DNA of 64,000 bases from Nansenia antarctica (GCA_963989245.1 CAXDII010000269.1:685274-749273), one strand, 5' to 3'. Positions 12,201-22,278 are shown, counted from the stretch's first letter. Numbers and translations are program-made. The notes: generated by a model not told the origin, from the letters alone.

Positions 12201-15200
12201 AATTTTTGCTGAATACCCCTGCTATAGTCGTTCGGTGACAGGGCTATGTATGTCATCTGCATAGTTGTGGTAAGCAATTTTGTTCTTTTTTATGATGTGT
12301 CCCAATGGAAGCTTCTAGAGATTGAATAGGAGGGGGGATTGACCCTTGGCCGGCAATGGACCACACTGAACCGTCTACGAACTGGTGTCGGTCGCTTTAA
12401 AACATCAATGAAGGCGTGGGGCCTGGCGGACAGTGCGGCATGCGAGTGCGGTGACCCAGAGCAGACCGCCGACCACATAATCACCATCTGCCCCTTATAT
12501 AGACCACCCTCAGAAGCCAGCCTCTTCGACCTAGAACCAGAGATGCGGGCATGGCTACGCGACACCGAGTTGGACCTCTGACGTTACACGAAAGAAGAAG
12601 AAGACCCTTGGGGAACCCCACATGTCATTTTAATTTGGTCGGACACAAAGTTGCCAATGGAGACATAATAGCTTCTGTCCTGTAGGTAGGATCTAAACCA
12701 GTCTAGTAGTACTAAAACTGAGATTTTTCTGGAGTCAGTGTTCACACGAATGTCATTAAGGACCTTCATTTGGGTTTGAGTGGTTTGGGGAGTTGGGGGC
12801 AGGGAGTGAGGGTGGGGGGAGAGAACAGGGGGCTGCACCGTCGCTTTAGTGGCTCAACAAGTTGGCTAACAATCTGTCTTGCCCTGGCGACTGAAGGGCG
12901 CAGTTCAGCCAGCTGTGATGAGTTTGGAGGGCCCTTTACTGTAGGCTGTCGAGTAGGGCTGGGTATCGCCACTGATTTCCCAAAACGATTCGATTCCGAT
13001 TCACAGCTCACAATTCGATTCGATTCACGATTCGATTCGATTCGATTCCGATTCGATCTAGTTACAATATACATTTTTTGCTTGAATATGAAAGAGATTC
13101 TCAGAACTAATGCTATAAATGGTTCAAGGAACCCTATAACATGTAGCATTGTTAAACATATCAATGTTTACATTAAGAATTGACTCCAAAGCAGTTACAT
13201 GAATGTACTTTTTATTGGAACATAAATGAACATCATTGACCAACATTTTGCTAATCCAAAATGCACCCAGACATCTGACTTTAAGCCTGGTGGTGACTTG
13301 AGTGTCCCTGCCATCGCCATGTTTTTAGATTTTAGTGTTGAGACCTTTCGTTGCGTGAGATATGATAAATTCTTGTAGCGCGAGATCTCGTTGCGGGTTG
13401 AAGCTGCAAGCAAAAAAAAAAAAAAAAAAAAAAATCGATCTCGGGATTTATGAATCGATAAATCGCTCATTCAATGAAGATCGATTCAGAATCGGGAAAT
13501 CGATTTTTTGAACCCAGCCCTACTGTCGAGGCTGACGAGACGCGGTTGAAACGCCTCCTAGGATTACGGTGCTAGTTGTCCGTCTTCCATTCCTTTTCAA
13601 AGCCTTCTAAATCATCCGAATCAGTTATAACATTGTCATAATAATCATAGTAATAACTTTTATTTGTATAGTGCTTTTCCTGCAAACGTTGCAGCTCATC
13701 ATCAATATCACTCCCTTCCGAACTAACTTCAGAAACTTCTCCGCTGTTGCCAAGATATTGTGAAAACAATTATAATCTGCACGTGTGTAGATACTCCCAC
13801 GTGTATATGTTGATGCATTCCATTGGCCAAGAGACCAGAAGAATGTGGAAAAAATACACATACTACAAAATTACGTATCCGCTTTACCGGCTTGAAAGGT
13901 AGAACAACGCAACAGCGCCCCCGGTTTAAATGGGTTAACCATTGTGTTACTCCCCCAATCCACTTGGTCATACCATTTGACCTTTTGACCCTTGTAATAT
14001 GTTGGGACAAACTCACACGTATATGACGGACAGGCATGTTTATATTATTTTATTTTATTACACCTTTTCTTTTAACAATATATTTGAGAAACCAGAGAGA
14101 CACCATCATGTTTTGCAGTATAAACTATAGGTATATATCTATTTAAAATAATATTCTTCTTTTTGACAACTTTGCTCAATGTTTTGCACAAAATATGTTT
14201 GTAACCCTGTATATGTTCATATTCTTACAGATGAGCAGAGCTCCAACGCAAGTTCATACAGTGAGCCCAGCTCCACCACATCAGGGAACCATAAACAACA
14301 CAGACACTCAGGAGAGAAAACACACCACTGCTCCCAGTGTGGCAAGAGTTACAAGCATGTAGCACACCTGAAGCAGCATCAGAGAATACACACTAGAGAA
14401 AAACCTTACCAGTGCGAGACATTTTTTACTCAAGCAGGGCACCTAACTATACACCAGAGAATACACACAGGAGAGAAACCATACCAGTGCTCCCAGTGTG
14501 GGAAGAGTTTCATTCATGCAGGAAACATAACTATACACCAGAGAATACACACAGGAGAGAAACCATACCAGTGCACACAGTGTGAGAAATGTTTTATGCA
14601 AGCAGGAAACCTAAAGAGACACCAGAGAATACACACAGGAGAGAAACCATACCAGTGCACACAGTGTGGCAAGAGTTTCCATCAGGAACAAAACCTAAAG
14701 AGCCACCTGAGAATTCACACAGGAGAGAAACCATACCAGTGCACACAGTGTGGGAAGAGTTTCACTCGGGCAGGATCCCTAATTGAACACCAGAGAATAC
14801 ACACAGGAGAGAAACCATACCAGTGCACACAGTGTGGCAAGAGTTTCAATCGGGAACAAAACCTAAAGAGCCACCTGAGAATTCACACAGGAGAGAAACC
14901 ATACCAGTGCACACAGTGTGGCAAGAGTTTCAATCGGGAACAAAACCTAAAGAGCCATCTAAGAATTCACACAGGAGAGAAACCATACCAGTGCACACAG
15001 TGTGGGAAGAGTTTCATTCATGCAGGACACCTAAAGACACACCTGAGAATACACACAGGAGAGAAACCATACCAGTGCTCCCAGTGTGGGAAGAGTTTCA
15101 ATCATGTAGGAACCCTAAGGAGACATCAGAGAATACACTCAGGAGAGAATTCATACCAGTGCTCTGACTGTGGGAAGAGTTTCAGTCAAGCAGGAAGCCT

Positions 15201-15240
15201 AAAGAAGCATCAGAGAGGAAGAATCTGCAGGAGTGTGTGA
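3286..15240 (+). CDS. C2H2 zinc-finger protein, two coding exons
   Basis: Exon 1 (3286-3595) starts at ATG and encodes about 103 residues: a short head, then an acidic tail with repeated VKEE/LKEE units. It ends at a good donor (GATG|GTAAGT). Exon 2 starts at 14231 after TTCTTACAG, and the split codon joins in frame (G+AT). It runs to TGA at 15238-15240, giving about 439 residues. Ten canonical C2H2 fingers with TGEKPYQC linkers are visible. Another finger, starting YQCETFFTQ, has lost its second cysteine, and the last finger has lost its final histidine ([10 protein letters not shown]). Fingers seven and eight are identical. The family usually binds DNA in the nucleus as a transcription regulator; the target is unknown. 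The intron is about 10.6 kb and full of transposons. First and second exon are linked by splice phase and by the family pattern, not by transcript data. Confidence 0.8.
3900..4690 (-). mobile_element. L2-like LINE 3' end with internal minisatellite
   Basis: Minus-strand reading gives a conserved LINE reverse-transcriptase tail: [13 protein letters not shown], then [27 protein letters not shown] and [14 protein letters not shown]. After a long tandem array it resumes as [16 protein letters not shown] and [12 protein letters not shown]. These are typical of L2/Maui-type fish LINEs. The tandem array at about 4000-4455 lies between the [12 protein letters not shown] motif and the C-terminal segment, so it grew inside the element. 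Confidence 0.8.
4000..4455. repeat. 28-bp minisatellite inside a LINE ORF
   Basis: About 16 units of a 28-bp repeat (core GGAGATCTGATATGAATA) with a few base changes (tacagg for tatagg) and two shortened units containing TATCGGGAGG. Three units equal 84 nt, so a 28-residue pattern repeats in every minus-strand frame. Confidence 0.9.
5463..7363. mobile_element. Tigger/pogo-like DNA transposon, decayed
   Basis: The two ends are inverted versions of TACCGTATTTTCCGCAC followed by TATAAGGCGCACC motifs (left end slightly diverged), with TA at the border, as in pogo/Tigger elements of the Tc1-mariner superfamily. Near 5770-5945 the plus strand still encodes a degraded CENP-B-type DNA-binding helix-turn-helix ([20 protein letters not shown], then GSPSWCFQ). 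No DDE domain survives. A LINE 3' tail is inserted at about 6906-7318. Confidence 0.75.
6906..7318 (-). mobile_element. L2-like LINE 3' tail inserted in the Tigger-like element
   Basis: Begins with a TTGATTGATTGA run followed by AAAACTTTATTA. It shares long, nearly identical stretches with the LINE tail at about 32410-32790 and with 46065-46200 (for example CCCAAGAAAGCCACTGGCTT). It lies between two halves of a GCGCCTTATAATCCGG motif of the host element, so it is an insertion. Confidence 0.75.
7555..7890. repeat. 33-bp minisatellite, array 1
   Basis: About ten units of 33 bp (core GGCTCTATGGTAGATACCAT, then GTCTACATCTCAT) with few changes. Because 33 is a multiple of three and the unit has no stop in several frames, both strands show long open frames ([11 protein letters not shown] on +). 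I regard those as coincidental. The same unit recurs at 9870-10032 and 11336-11800. Confidence 0.95.
7900..8120 (-). repeat. Dispersed repeat, inverted copy of 42660-42935
   Basis: The stretch from CACCTGGTTCTCGCTCTCTC to the AT-rich end near 8110 is the reverse complement, with small differences, of about 42665-42880. Minus-strand reading of both gives an acidic/basic peptide ([14 protein letters not shown]), possibly the N-terminal part of a transposase. The element type is not settled; the 42.9-kb copy ends in GGGGAAACACTG, a sequence typical of hAT termini. Confidence 0.5.
8121..9095. other. No gene seen
   Basis: AT-rich intron sequence of the zinc-finger gene. Near 8835-8865 the sequence TAGGGGAAACACTG resembles a hAT terminus, but I could not pair it with a partner. 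Nothing else is supportable. Confidence 0.4.
9096..9330. repeat. Dispersed repeat with a 26-bp tandem array
   Basis: The unit AACGGAGATAGAACCTTATC plus ATTCTA is repeated about five times at 9180-9320. The preceding segment (GGTTCCATCTCACAGAACAT and following) recurs at 24437-24530 in the same orientation with one unit, and inverted at 16065-16165. It is a dispersed repeat of unknown class whose tail expanded only in this copy. Confidence 0.8.
9868..10032. repeat. 33-bp minisatellite, array 2, left part
   Basis: About five units of the 33-bp repeat seen at 7555-7890. The array is interrupted at 10032 by a hAT element and continues at 11336. Confidence 0.92.
10033..11335. mobile_element. hAT element inserted inside the minisatellite
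   Basis: The left end is TAGGGATGGACGGTTTTTCG and the right end is its inverted partner (ACCGTCCATCCCTA). The 8-bp duplication GTCTACAT at 10025-10032 and 11336-11343 is part of the minisatellite unit, which proves insertion into the array. Subterminal regions are rich in CGGTTT/AAACCG motifs. The interior has no transposase. A LINE-type TCAATCAATCAA tail lies at about 10479-10530. Confidence 0.9.
11336..11800. repeat. 33-bp minisatellite, array 2, right part
   Basis: About fourteen units of the same 33-bp repeat. Scattered variants (TCTGCGG, CTCCTGG, GATCACATG) are shared with the left part, as expected if one array was split by the transposon. Confidence 0.92.
12310..12600 (+). mobile_element. 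LINE 3'-end fragment (I/Nimb-like C terminus)
   Basis: Plus-strand reading gives [16 protein letters not shown], then [20 protein letters not shown] and CPLYRPP. A C-x-C-x(7)-H-x(4)-C zinc-knuckle-like motif after an LNRLRTG core is typical of the C terminus of I-group non-LTR retrotransposons in animals. Only about 80 residues remain, with no reverse transcriptase upstream. Confidence 0.7.
12600..12770 (-). mobile_element. LINE reverse-transcriptase fragment
   Basis: Minus-strand reading gives [20 protein letters not shown] followed by [10 protein letters not shown], the region of an L2-like reverse transcriptase just before the catalytic FADD motif. The full-length relative at 32.8-34.4 kb has the same MTCGVPQGS motif. 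It is a short fragment ending at about 12600. Confidence 0.75.
12954..13522. mobile_element. hAT element, short
   Basis: Inverted ends TAGGGCTGGG / CCCAGCCCTA with exact 8-bp duplication CTGTCGAG at 12946-12953 and 13523-13530. Subterminal sequence is a dense run of ATTCGATTCGATT-type motifs on the left and ATCGATTT on the right. There is a poly-A run at 13410-13434. At 569 bp and with no ORF it is a non-autonomous element. Confidence 0.92.
13530..14230. other. Intron 3' end of the zinc-finger gene, with an acidic ORF on -
   Basis: A 65-codon minus-strand ORF at 13572-13769 reads like an acidic transposase N terminus ([20 protein letters not shown]), but about 40 bp at 13650-13692 match a dispersed repeat also at 48030-48065. 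I cannot assign it. The sequence before 14231 ends in a pyrimidine-containing acceptor. Confidence 0.4.
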
Positions 15241-16060
15241 TGTTCACCACACCGGATAAGTGGTTGTTGAAGATCACTCCACGGTTCTTGCCACCAGAGG
15301 GAGGCATCGAGCAGTCCACCCTGCCACAGGTCATTATAACACCACCAGAGGGCAATGATGAGCAGACCCCACCTCCGTCTGAGGAGGATCCAATGCCAGC
15401 ATTGGGTCTGGACTTGAACTATGACATCGAGCTGTTCCCCATGATTAACCTGGGTTTACCACCAATGACTCTGTTGATGAATGATGAATGTTTCTGCCAT
15501 GATCTGCCAGACTGATTTGCTATGAAATGTAGACCTGCTTGCATAGGAATAGAATCAGGAAGTGAAAAGCTAAACACATATACTCTGAGAGAAATCAACA
15601 TATCCAAGATACCCACTAGAATGGGGTTGATTGTGTTGCAAGATGTATAAGAAATGTGAGATAGGACCAATGTGATGTAGCTGAGACTTGAGATAGGATG
15701 TGTGCGCTATCTTGTTGTTGATTAAAACAATGTCTTATGTTGAACTAGGGACAGAGCTTGAGGACAAAGGAGTTCCCCTTTTACTAAAATAAGCTCACTA
15801 GGCGTAAGAGTAAGTAACTTTCCCCTTCTTGACCAGATGGTCTCCGGGAGAGGAGAACTTCCTATTTTTAGCTAGTAGCTAATAGTTTGGAGTGATCCCA
15901 GCCAATTGGGCTGTAAAACGTAGAAGGTTTCTTACTGAATAATACTTGTTGCTCCAGGGCGCCTCACCCAACTATCCCTTTTAATAGTAATAATTACAAT
16001 AATAATAACAATTCCAACTATGGTTTACATACAATATTACGTAACACCTTAGCATGAGTT
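15241..16060 (+). other. Downstream of the zinc-finger stop; unassigned open frame
   Basis: A frame overlapping the zinc-finger stop stays open from about 15237 to 15515 and reads like a real protein (PDKWLLKITPRFLPPEGG, then acidic, proline-rich sequence ending CFCHDLPD). It could be an alternative or ancestral C terminus reached by a frameshift, since the last finger loses its final histidine just before the stop. It could also be an exapted repeat. I do not recognise a domain. Confidence 0.35.
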
Positions 16061-16064
16061 TACA

Positions 16065-16290
16065 ATTATAAGGTTCTATCTCCGTTTAGGGTAGTTCAAA
16101 GACACTGAGCGTCAAAGTTTTTACATTCCACTATGTTCCGTGAGATGGAACCTTTGTTTTTTATGAATTACCAACTCAAAATGCCAACATTTAAAAAATA
16201 ACACCACACATTAATAAACACCTATTGGATCAGATTATGTAAAAGACCCAATTTTGACTAAAATTAAGATAGAACCTTATAATCCTAACT
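16065..16290 (-). repeat. Inverted copy of the 9.1-kb dispersed repeat
   Basis: The segment GGTTCTATCTCCGTTTAGGG through GTTCCGTGAGATGGAACC is the reverse complement of the sequence at 9115-9205, with only small differences. It carries one unit of the 26-bp tandem repeat. Confidence 0.75.
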
Positions 16291-16419
16291 TCACAATTGT
16301 TTTAGCGCCCGCTGTGAGAGGAGGCACGCTAATATAGGACCTCCACCGGACTGCAGTCCTGCCGTGGACGCTACCCTACTCGCAATGACCTACACTTCTC
16401 ACTTGGTTGCAAGGTATTC

Positions 16420-16635
16420 CAACCTGGGGCCTGGGCCTGGTTACCCCTGGTTACCCCTGGGGCCTGGGCCTGCATGGTTACCCCTGGTTACCCCTGGGGC
16501 CTGGGCCTGGTTACCCCTGGTTACCCCTGGGGCCTGGGCCTGCATGGTTACCCCTGGTTACCCCTTAATATCCAGGACCATAGTGTCCTTTCCTGGGGCC
16601 TGGGCCTGGTTACCCCTTGTTACCCCTTAATATCC
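16420..16635. repeat. GC-rich minisatellite
   Basis: Units built from GGGGCCTGGGCCTG and GGTTACCCCT are repeated about six times with variable arrangement, then decay into TTAATATCCAGGAC. The array gives an open frame on + that I regard as meaningless. Confidence 0.85.
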
Positions 16636-16639
16636 AGGA

Positions 16640-17815
16640 CTTAGCTACTGTCCCTTCCTTAGACCTCGGCGGGTCTATTACACGTTAATACAAGATGTGC
16701 TTATATCAGACAGTGGTGTTCAATAATGTATAGAATGTCAATTTAATTAATGATTATCCTTACTTTGTGACGGATCTTCACAGACACAGATCAGAATGGG
16801 TTTGACACACGATTCAGGCCCAGCACTTCCACCTAGAACACTATTGTCTACCTAAGCAGATTTCATTAAATGGCTCTGCTCACCTCTTTTGTGTTGGTAC
16901 CGTGGAAGTGCTCAGTCCGAACCCAGCCTCGCCCACTCCTCCTTGCATCCCGTTGAAAATCACGTCGGGGTCACCAATTTTGTAAGGCGATCAACTTCTC
17001 CAGAATTGATTTAATTGAGTCGTCACTTTCAAGCGAGTTCGTTTAATCTCAACGAGACGTCCTTGATATAACTTCTTAAGATAAAATGATCTAATCAAAT
17101 ATTCGGCACCACTACTGAACTGTTCTTTAAGAGAATATTTATTCGAGCACATCAGCAAGCAATAGCATCAGCAAACAATAGCATTTCATTCCATGGAAAG
17201 GGGTCCTATCTAGTTTCACCTCCGCAGACCAGAATAGCTGGTTAACTGCAGAAGCTTCACCGGACAAGAGCCCCGTTTCGCCTTGGTCCATAGTCTTTAT
17301 ACATTTTCCTTAACATTTAGGGATGGGCTGTCCCTCTGGTAGGTTTTATGGTGAGCGTCTGTTTTATATCGGTATGTGGCTTTCGACTTCTTTCGGTGTC
17401 CGTGCGAGTGTGTTATCTTCTTCTTCTGACCCCCCGGTCGTTTGTCATGGTGAGAGTGTTGTCATGGAGAGAGTGTTTGGACACTCTGTCGGCAACAGTA
17501 TCCTGAGCAGCCTAGTCTAGCCTAGTTAGATACACACACATTCTAATGTTTTTTAAGGAACCAGTAAGCATATGCACACAGTTATGTTTTTAGGATGCAC
17601 AGATATTTTGATAGTTATTTTGGCTGTATTCTACGTGCGTTTTAAAGCACTAATTGGCCAGTTATTTAATCTTCAAACACATTCCCTCCTGACCAGGTCT
17701 GTAGGTCCTATGTCCTTATCAGGATCACTTGTGTAAACATCACTGTTGCCAGGCCCACAGACTCCCATGACTTGGGATTCGATTAACAAGTTAAAATACA
17801 GTATAGAAGAATAGA
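16640..17815. mobile_element. Possible LTR-element remnant around a primer-binding-like site
   Basis: Read on minus, 16955-16980 gives TTGGTGACCCCGACGTGATT, which resembles a tRNA primer-binding site next to an LTR end (TGT..., plus coordinate about 16980). I could not define the far LTR end or find gag/pol. The rest of the stretch shows no gene. Confidence 0.3.
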
Positions 17816-18180
17816 CTTGCAAGCTGCCCACCGGGGACTGGGATCGAATCCCAGCTCGCCAGATCCGGATATGGCCGAGGCACACACAGGGAGCGGCATA
17901 TTGAGCGGCCGCTCCCGAGGGCGGTATAGGAATAGTTCCAGACAAGGATCCGTCGCGCAACACCGCCCCCGGGGTGCCGGAATAACGGTGCTGGGCTCGA
18001 GGAGCCAGTCAGCTAGTCTGCCTGGCGATCTCCTCTGGGGCTGCCGGCCACGGGGTCGTGCGGCGAATCCTACGCAATAGGCAGGGGATAATTGGATGCT
18101 AGGTTGGGTTCAATTGGCTACCAAATTGGGTGAAAAAGGGATAAAAAAAAAATAATAAAAATAAAAAAAGAAGAAGAATA
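17812..18180 (+). mobile_element. tRNA-related SINE with A-rich tail
   Basis: A box-B-like segment (GGGATCGAATCCCA, 17842-17855) starts a G+C-rich body with internal short repeats. The body passes into TTGGGTGAAAAAGGG and ends in an A-rich tail (AAAAAATAATAAAAATAA). Head, body and tail are in the SINE order. The 5' end of the tRNA part looks truncated because no good box A is seen. Confidence 0.65.
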
Positions 18181-18539
18181 GACTTATCATTAATCATTAG
18201 TTATGATAGTATAAAATGAGTATAGGAAAATAGAATATCATAACAGCAGGTACAAAATGGTTGTTAGCACATAGGCAAAATAAGCAATCTACAGGCGGTT
18301 TGAACCACAACACTTTCTCCCAGTCAGGAGCCCCTTCCCCCCACGTCGCTCAAAAGCAGAACCTCTCTTTTATGGTTCTGTGAGACTTCAACTGACCTCA
18401 GTCACATATTATTTAAATGAACACACAGTACTTGATTTATCACTTCTAGTTATTTTAATACAAATCCCTAACAAAGTCATTGCTCACCATCATAGAATCC
18501 ACTAGGAATTCTATATTGTATCACAGGGTGCTTGAGGAA

Positions 18540-18865
18540 AATGTGAGACCATGCAAAACTGAAGCTAAAGCAGATGTGGACCATGCAACATGACAATGAC
18601 CCAAAACATGCCAGTAAATCCACCAACGAACGGCTCAAAAGAAAGAAATGGAGAGTTCTGGAACGGCTGAAGTGAAAGCCCGGATCTGAATCCTATTGAG
18701 ATGCTGTGGGGTGATTTGAAACGGGCTGTGCATGCAAGACAAGACACCCCTCAAACACCACACATCTGGAATAATTCTGCATGGAGGAATGGGAACAACT
18801 GTGTCAGAGATTTAATCGAGGTTATTTCAGCCAAAAAGTGCAATACCAGCTATGAGGAAGGCAAG
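18540..18865 (+). mobile_element. Tc1-like transposase remnant
   Basis: Plus-strand translation in broken frames gives HDNDPKHASKSTNERLK, then RKKWRVLE, IEMLWGDLKRAVHA. These are the C-terminal DDE region of Tc1-like transposases (the DPKHTS and NPIENLWGDLKR motifs). Stops and shifts occur around 18675. It is an old dead copy. Confidence 0.85.
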
Positions 18866-19039
18866 TTAGTTTTCATTGTTTTTTTTAACACATTTCACTT
18901 ACTTTCAGAATGTCCTTTTGGCCATTTATTTGTTATTTATAGCTCATGGACCTCAATATATCCCGTGTATCAACAGCCAGTCCAGGTGTGTCCCAATGAT
19001 CTAAAGCAGCAGCGTCCTCCTCTCTCTATCTACATGTCC

Positions 19040-20045
19040 TTTATGGGTCATTTTTTTAATACGGTGCCTTTTCCGTCCCCAGTACTAAATCATGTTGTAT
19101 TTTGTCTAAATTTGGACAAATACTAATTCCATTAGGTTTTTCATGTATAGTCAATTGTTATTTATTATGAATACAATGATATGGGCTTCTAAGTTGTTGT
19201 TTTCTACATTTTAAAAGCTTTGGTTAAAGATGTAAATTTGATTTTGCATGGGATTTGGGATGTCCCCAGTGTTGTTCATTCAACTTCAATCCCAAAAATA
19301 ACTATTAAAAACATATACATTTCCAAATATGTTATTATTATTTCATTTTCCTGATCAATATCTATTGAAATTAAATATAGTTTTTTATCCTTTTTTTTTA
19401 TTTTGTACAAAAAAATAAGGTTTTGCTTACAATATTGCTTGTCCCTGCGATCACTGTCCACCCTGTTATGCTGTGTTAATGTCCCTTTTAAAAGAAAACC
19501 ATATTTCTCAATCACATCACTCTCATGAGGTGACATCACATCAGAGGAGGGGATTTCAAATGTGGTAAGCTGTGTGATTTTCTACCTCTTTTACCATCTG
19601 ATTTTTATGTTTTTATCCAGTGAGTTTAATGTGGTTGACCATAACGTGTCCACCCTGTTATGCCTAAATATTGAGGAGATCAATCAAATTGAATAATTTC
19701 AAAAAAAGTATTTAGTGCAAATTAGATTCCTCATCAAATATTCATGGTCATTCTAGTTATTATGCTAACACAGGCAGGCTAAAGGCTAACTTTAACTCAA
19801 AATATCCACCCTGTTAGTGTCCACCCTGTTATGTGTCCACTCTGTTCTGGAGACACTCGCCCTATTCAACTACAGAGGGTATTCTAAATAAAATAAAATG
19901 TAGGTGCCTGAGCTCGACCACTATGTTTTTCAGCAAGCTAGATATGTCCTTTATATAATAGAACATTAAAATGTAGATAAATCAACCATTTATTTTTCAC
20001 AAGTTATGAAGTCCAAATGGCACCGTATAAAAAAAATGACCCTTA
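19040..20045. mobile_element. DNA transposon of about 1 kb with 24-bp inverted ends
   Basis: The left end GGGTCATTTTTTTAATACGG and the right end CCGTATAAAAAAAATGACCC are near-perfect inverted repeats, flanked by TTAT on both sides. The interior has at least five copies of CACCCTGTTATG-like motifs near 19455, 19650, 19805 and 19820. No transposase is seen. The superfamily is not identified. Confidence 0.7.
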
Positions 20046-20480
20046 TGCTAACTGACCTGGAAAGAATTTAGGCACCTTTAAATCATTTAGAAAGCACCTA
20101 AAACAGTGGATGATCAACACACACATCTGTCAACATTGAAATGTCCTGTCCTATACCTGTATGTCATGTGTACCGCCTGTCTGTGTACCGCCTAACATGT
20201 CTTACCTGTACAGTCTGTGTTGCTTGTTTTTAGTCTGCTTATCGTGCGTATATGTTGCTTGCTCTTTTAACCCCCTATGTTATGCCCTTAAGCTAAATGC
20301 TTGTCCTGTCTAGTTTTTTGTGCCTAGGTCTACCTATATTTTATCTTTTAAATGTACTTTTTCCTCCAGGGAGCCGTATAAGACATCATGGCATAGGGAC
20401 TGCGGATGAAAACTAACTCTGGTGTATTTACAATTTATTTTTGTTTTATTAATATGCACTGTCCCTTGAATAAATAAATG
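20046..20480 (+). mobile_element. LINE 3' end
   Basis: Plus-strand reading in one frame gives FRKHLKQWMINTHICQH then a stop, like the end of L2/Rex-type LINE ORF2. It is followed by an untranslated tail ending near AATAAATAAATGAATCTG. Confidence 0.6.
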
Positions 20481-21270
20481 AATCTGAATCTGAAACACAG
20501 GACAGAAGAAGACAAGAGGGAGGACGACTTTCAGCTGATGGTTTCATCTGTTCAGGTCTATAATGTCAGTGCAGAACAGTAGGAGACAAAGAGATACGTA
20601 AAGGCAGCACTCAAGTTGAGGGGGGATGAAGGGGGGTGGCATGGCCCCCCTGAAATAAAAACAGTCAAAATCATCCCCCTTCTAAAACTGCCCTCCCCCC
20701 TTTCTATCCCTTATGTCATTTTATCAATGAACGTGGCATTACTGCTATTTCAACATTTAGTTTTGCGCATATTGAGTAAAATACTGTGGGCGAGGGAGGG
20801 GGCACGCACACATGCAATGACATTTTTACCAAGTCACTGACGCTGTGGGGATGCTAAAATTGTCCCCATATGATAAAATCATTTCATTTTAATTTAATTT
20901 AATTTATTTATTTTTGCTTTGCTTTGCTTTTTGCTTTTTTGAGATTGTCATACATGTCATACATTTTTATTTGTATACAATTAATTAATTTCCCCATGGG
21001 CAAAAAAGGAGCAGGAAGAAGAAAAATCTTATAATTACCTGCCCCCTATTCATCATCAACAAAAATTACTCTTGATGGTCGGCGCACAACCAGAATTTGC
21101 ACAAAATAATGTATATAATATTACAAAAATTAACAATGAAACCTACCAAGACCAACAAAGAAACAAACAATGAGCAAATTAACAATAACATTTATTTATT
21201 TTAAATAAAAAGACCACCTCCCCCCTGATTGTCTTTTCCAACTTGAGTACTGAGTAAAGGAATGGAGTTT
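20480..21270. other. No gene seen
   Basis: Contains a run of C/G homopolymers near 20610-20700, an AATTT-rich stretch at 20885-20930 and no plausible coding exon. It lies just 3' of the chrna4-like stop codon on minus and could include its 3' UTR; the minus-strand signal TTTATT is common here but I cannot choose one. Confidence 0.35.
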
Positions 21271-21609
21271 CTAGATCATTCCAGCCAGCCAAGGAGGCAG
21301 GAAGAGGCCGACGGTCCCCAGGATGCACACCAAGATGAACACACAGAGGAAGATGCGGTCGATCACCATGGCGACATACAGTACTGCCACTCCTGCTTGA
21401 CCTGGAAGGCAATGGACACAACAATACATCCGTGTCTCAGTCCAAGTCAGAGAATTAGACAAAGACAATGTTGATTATTAGTTCTGTTATTATGATCATA
21501 ATGTTTCCTATTATGTGAACCGGGTTTTAACTCTGTTGTAGTGTGTTGTTGTGTAGTGGTCATGTGACCTTGAGAAAGGTAGCCACATCATGAACTCACA
21601 TCTGGCATC

Positions 21610-21631
21610 ATTTATGGTATGTGTGTGAGTG

Positions 21632-21663
<32 letters not shown>

Positions 21664-21675
21664 AGTGTGTGTGAC
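21610..21675. repeat. GT microsatellite
   Basis: Imperfect GT/GTGA run inside the last chrna4 intron. Confidence 0.9.
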
Positions 21676-22050
21676 ATAGATGGTCAATCATTAAATACAC
21701 ATTTCATACAGACAGTACAAATGATTGGGCTCTATTTTCAGCCGGCATATAACGGAAGCAGGTCCAAGCGCAGGTGTACTGTTTAGTTTGTGTCGGCAGT
21801 AACAGGTGAAATTACCACAGTCCTAGACTAGGGGGCGCTGTCTCGCATGCACTCAGGTGGGCTGAATAGCGGTCAGGTGCACTGAACAATTCTGGCCTTA
21901 AAATGAACACTAATATTACAGACACGCCCCCCCCCTAACACCAGCTCCCACGTTCGCACTAGAACTTTTTTACGTAGAACAGCACAGAACCCATAAGGTT
22001 GTGAAAAAATAGATTTCTCTTCCAAAGCATGTAGCTAGCGTGCAACACAA

Positions 22051-22214
22051 AACGGTACATGTGGGAAAACTAGGGTTAGGGTTAGGGGTAGGGGTAGGGT
22101 TAGGGTTAGGATTAGGGTTAGGGTTAGGATTAGGGTTAGGGGTAGGGTTAGACATGCCAACATGTACCAAGTCGACGTAGCACCTAACCCTAACCCTAGT
22201 TTTCCCACATGTAC
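22051..22214. repeat. Palindrome with telomere-like repeats in its arms
   Basis: CGGTACATGTGGGAAAACTA followed by GGGTTAGGGTTAGG on the left is matched in inverted orientation on the right (22181-22214). Between them are about ten TTAGGG or GGGGTA variants. It lies in the last chrna4 intron on minus. Confidence 0.85.
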
Positions 22215-22278
22215 CGTAACACATCCACCATACTGTATTCTTATTCAGTCACTCATCCATCCACAGAGAAGTCCATGT

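Noticed and set aside
13572..13861. piggyBac-like transposase N terminus
   Set aside because: The acidic ORF is suggestive, but half of it is a dispersed repeat and no downstream transposase exists.
16364..16630. 88-codon ORF rich in GPGYPW repeats
   Set aside because: Translation of a GC-rich minisatellite.
22068..22200. True telomere end
   Set aside because: The TTAGGG run is short, degenerate and palindromic, and is surrounded by gene sequence on both sides.
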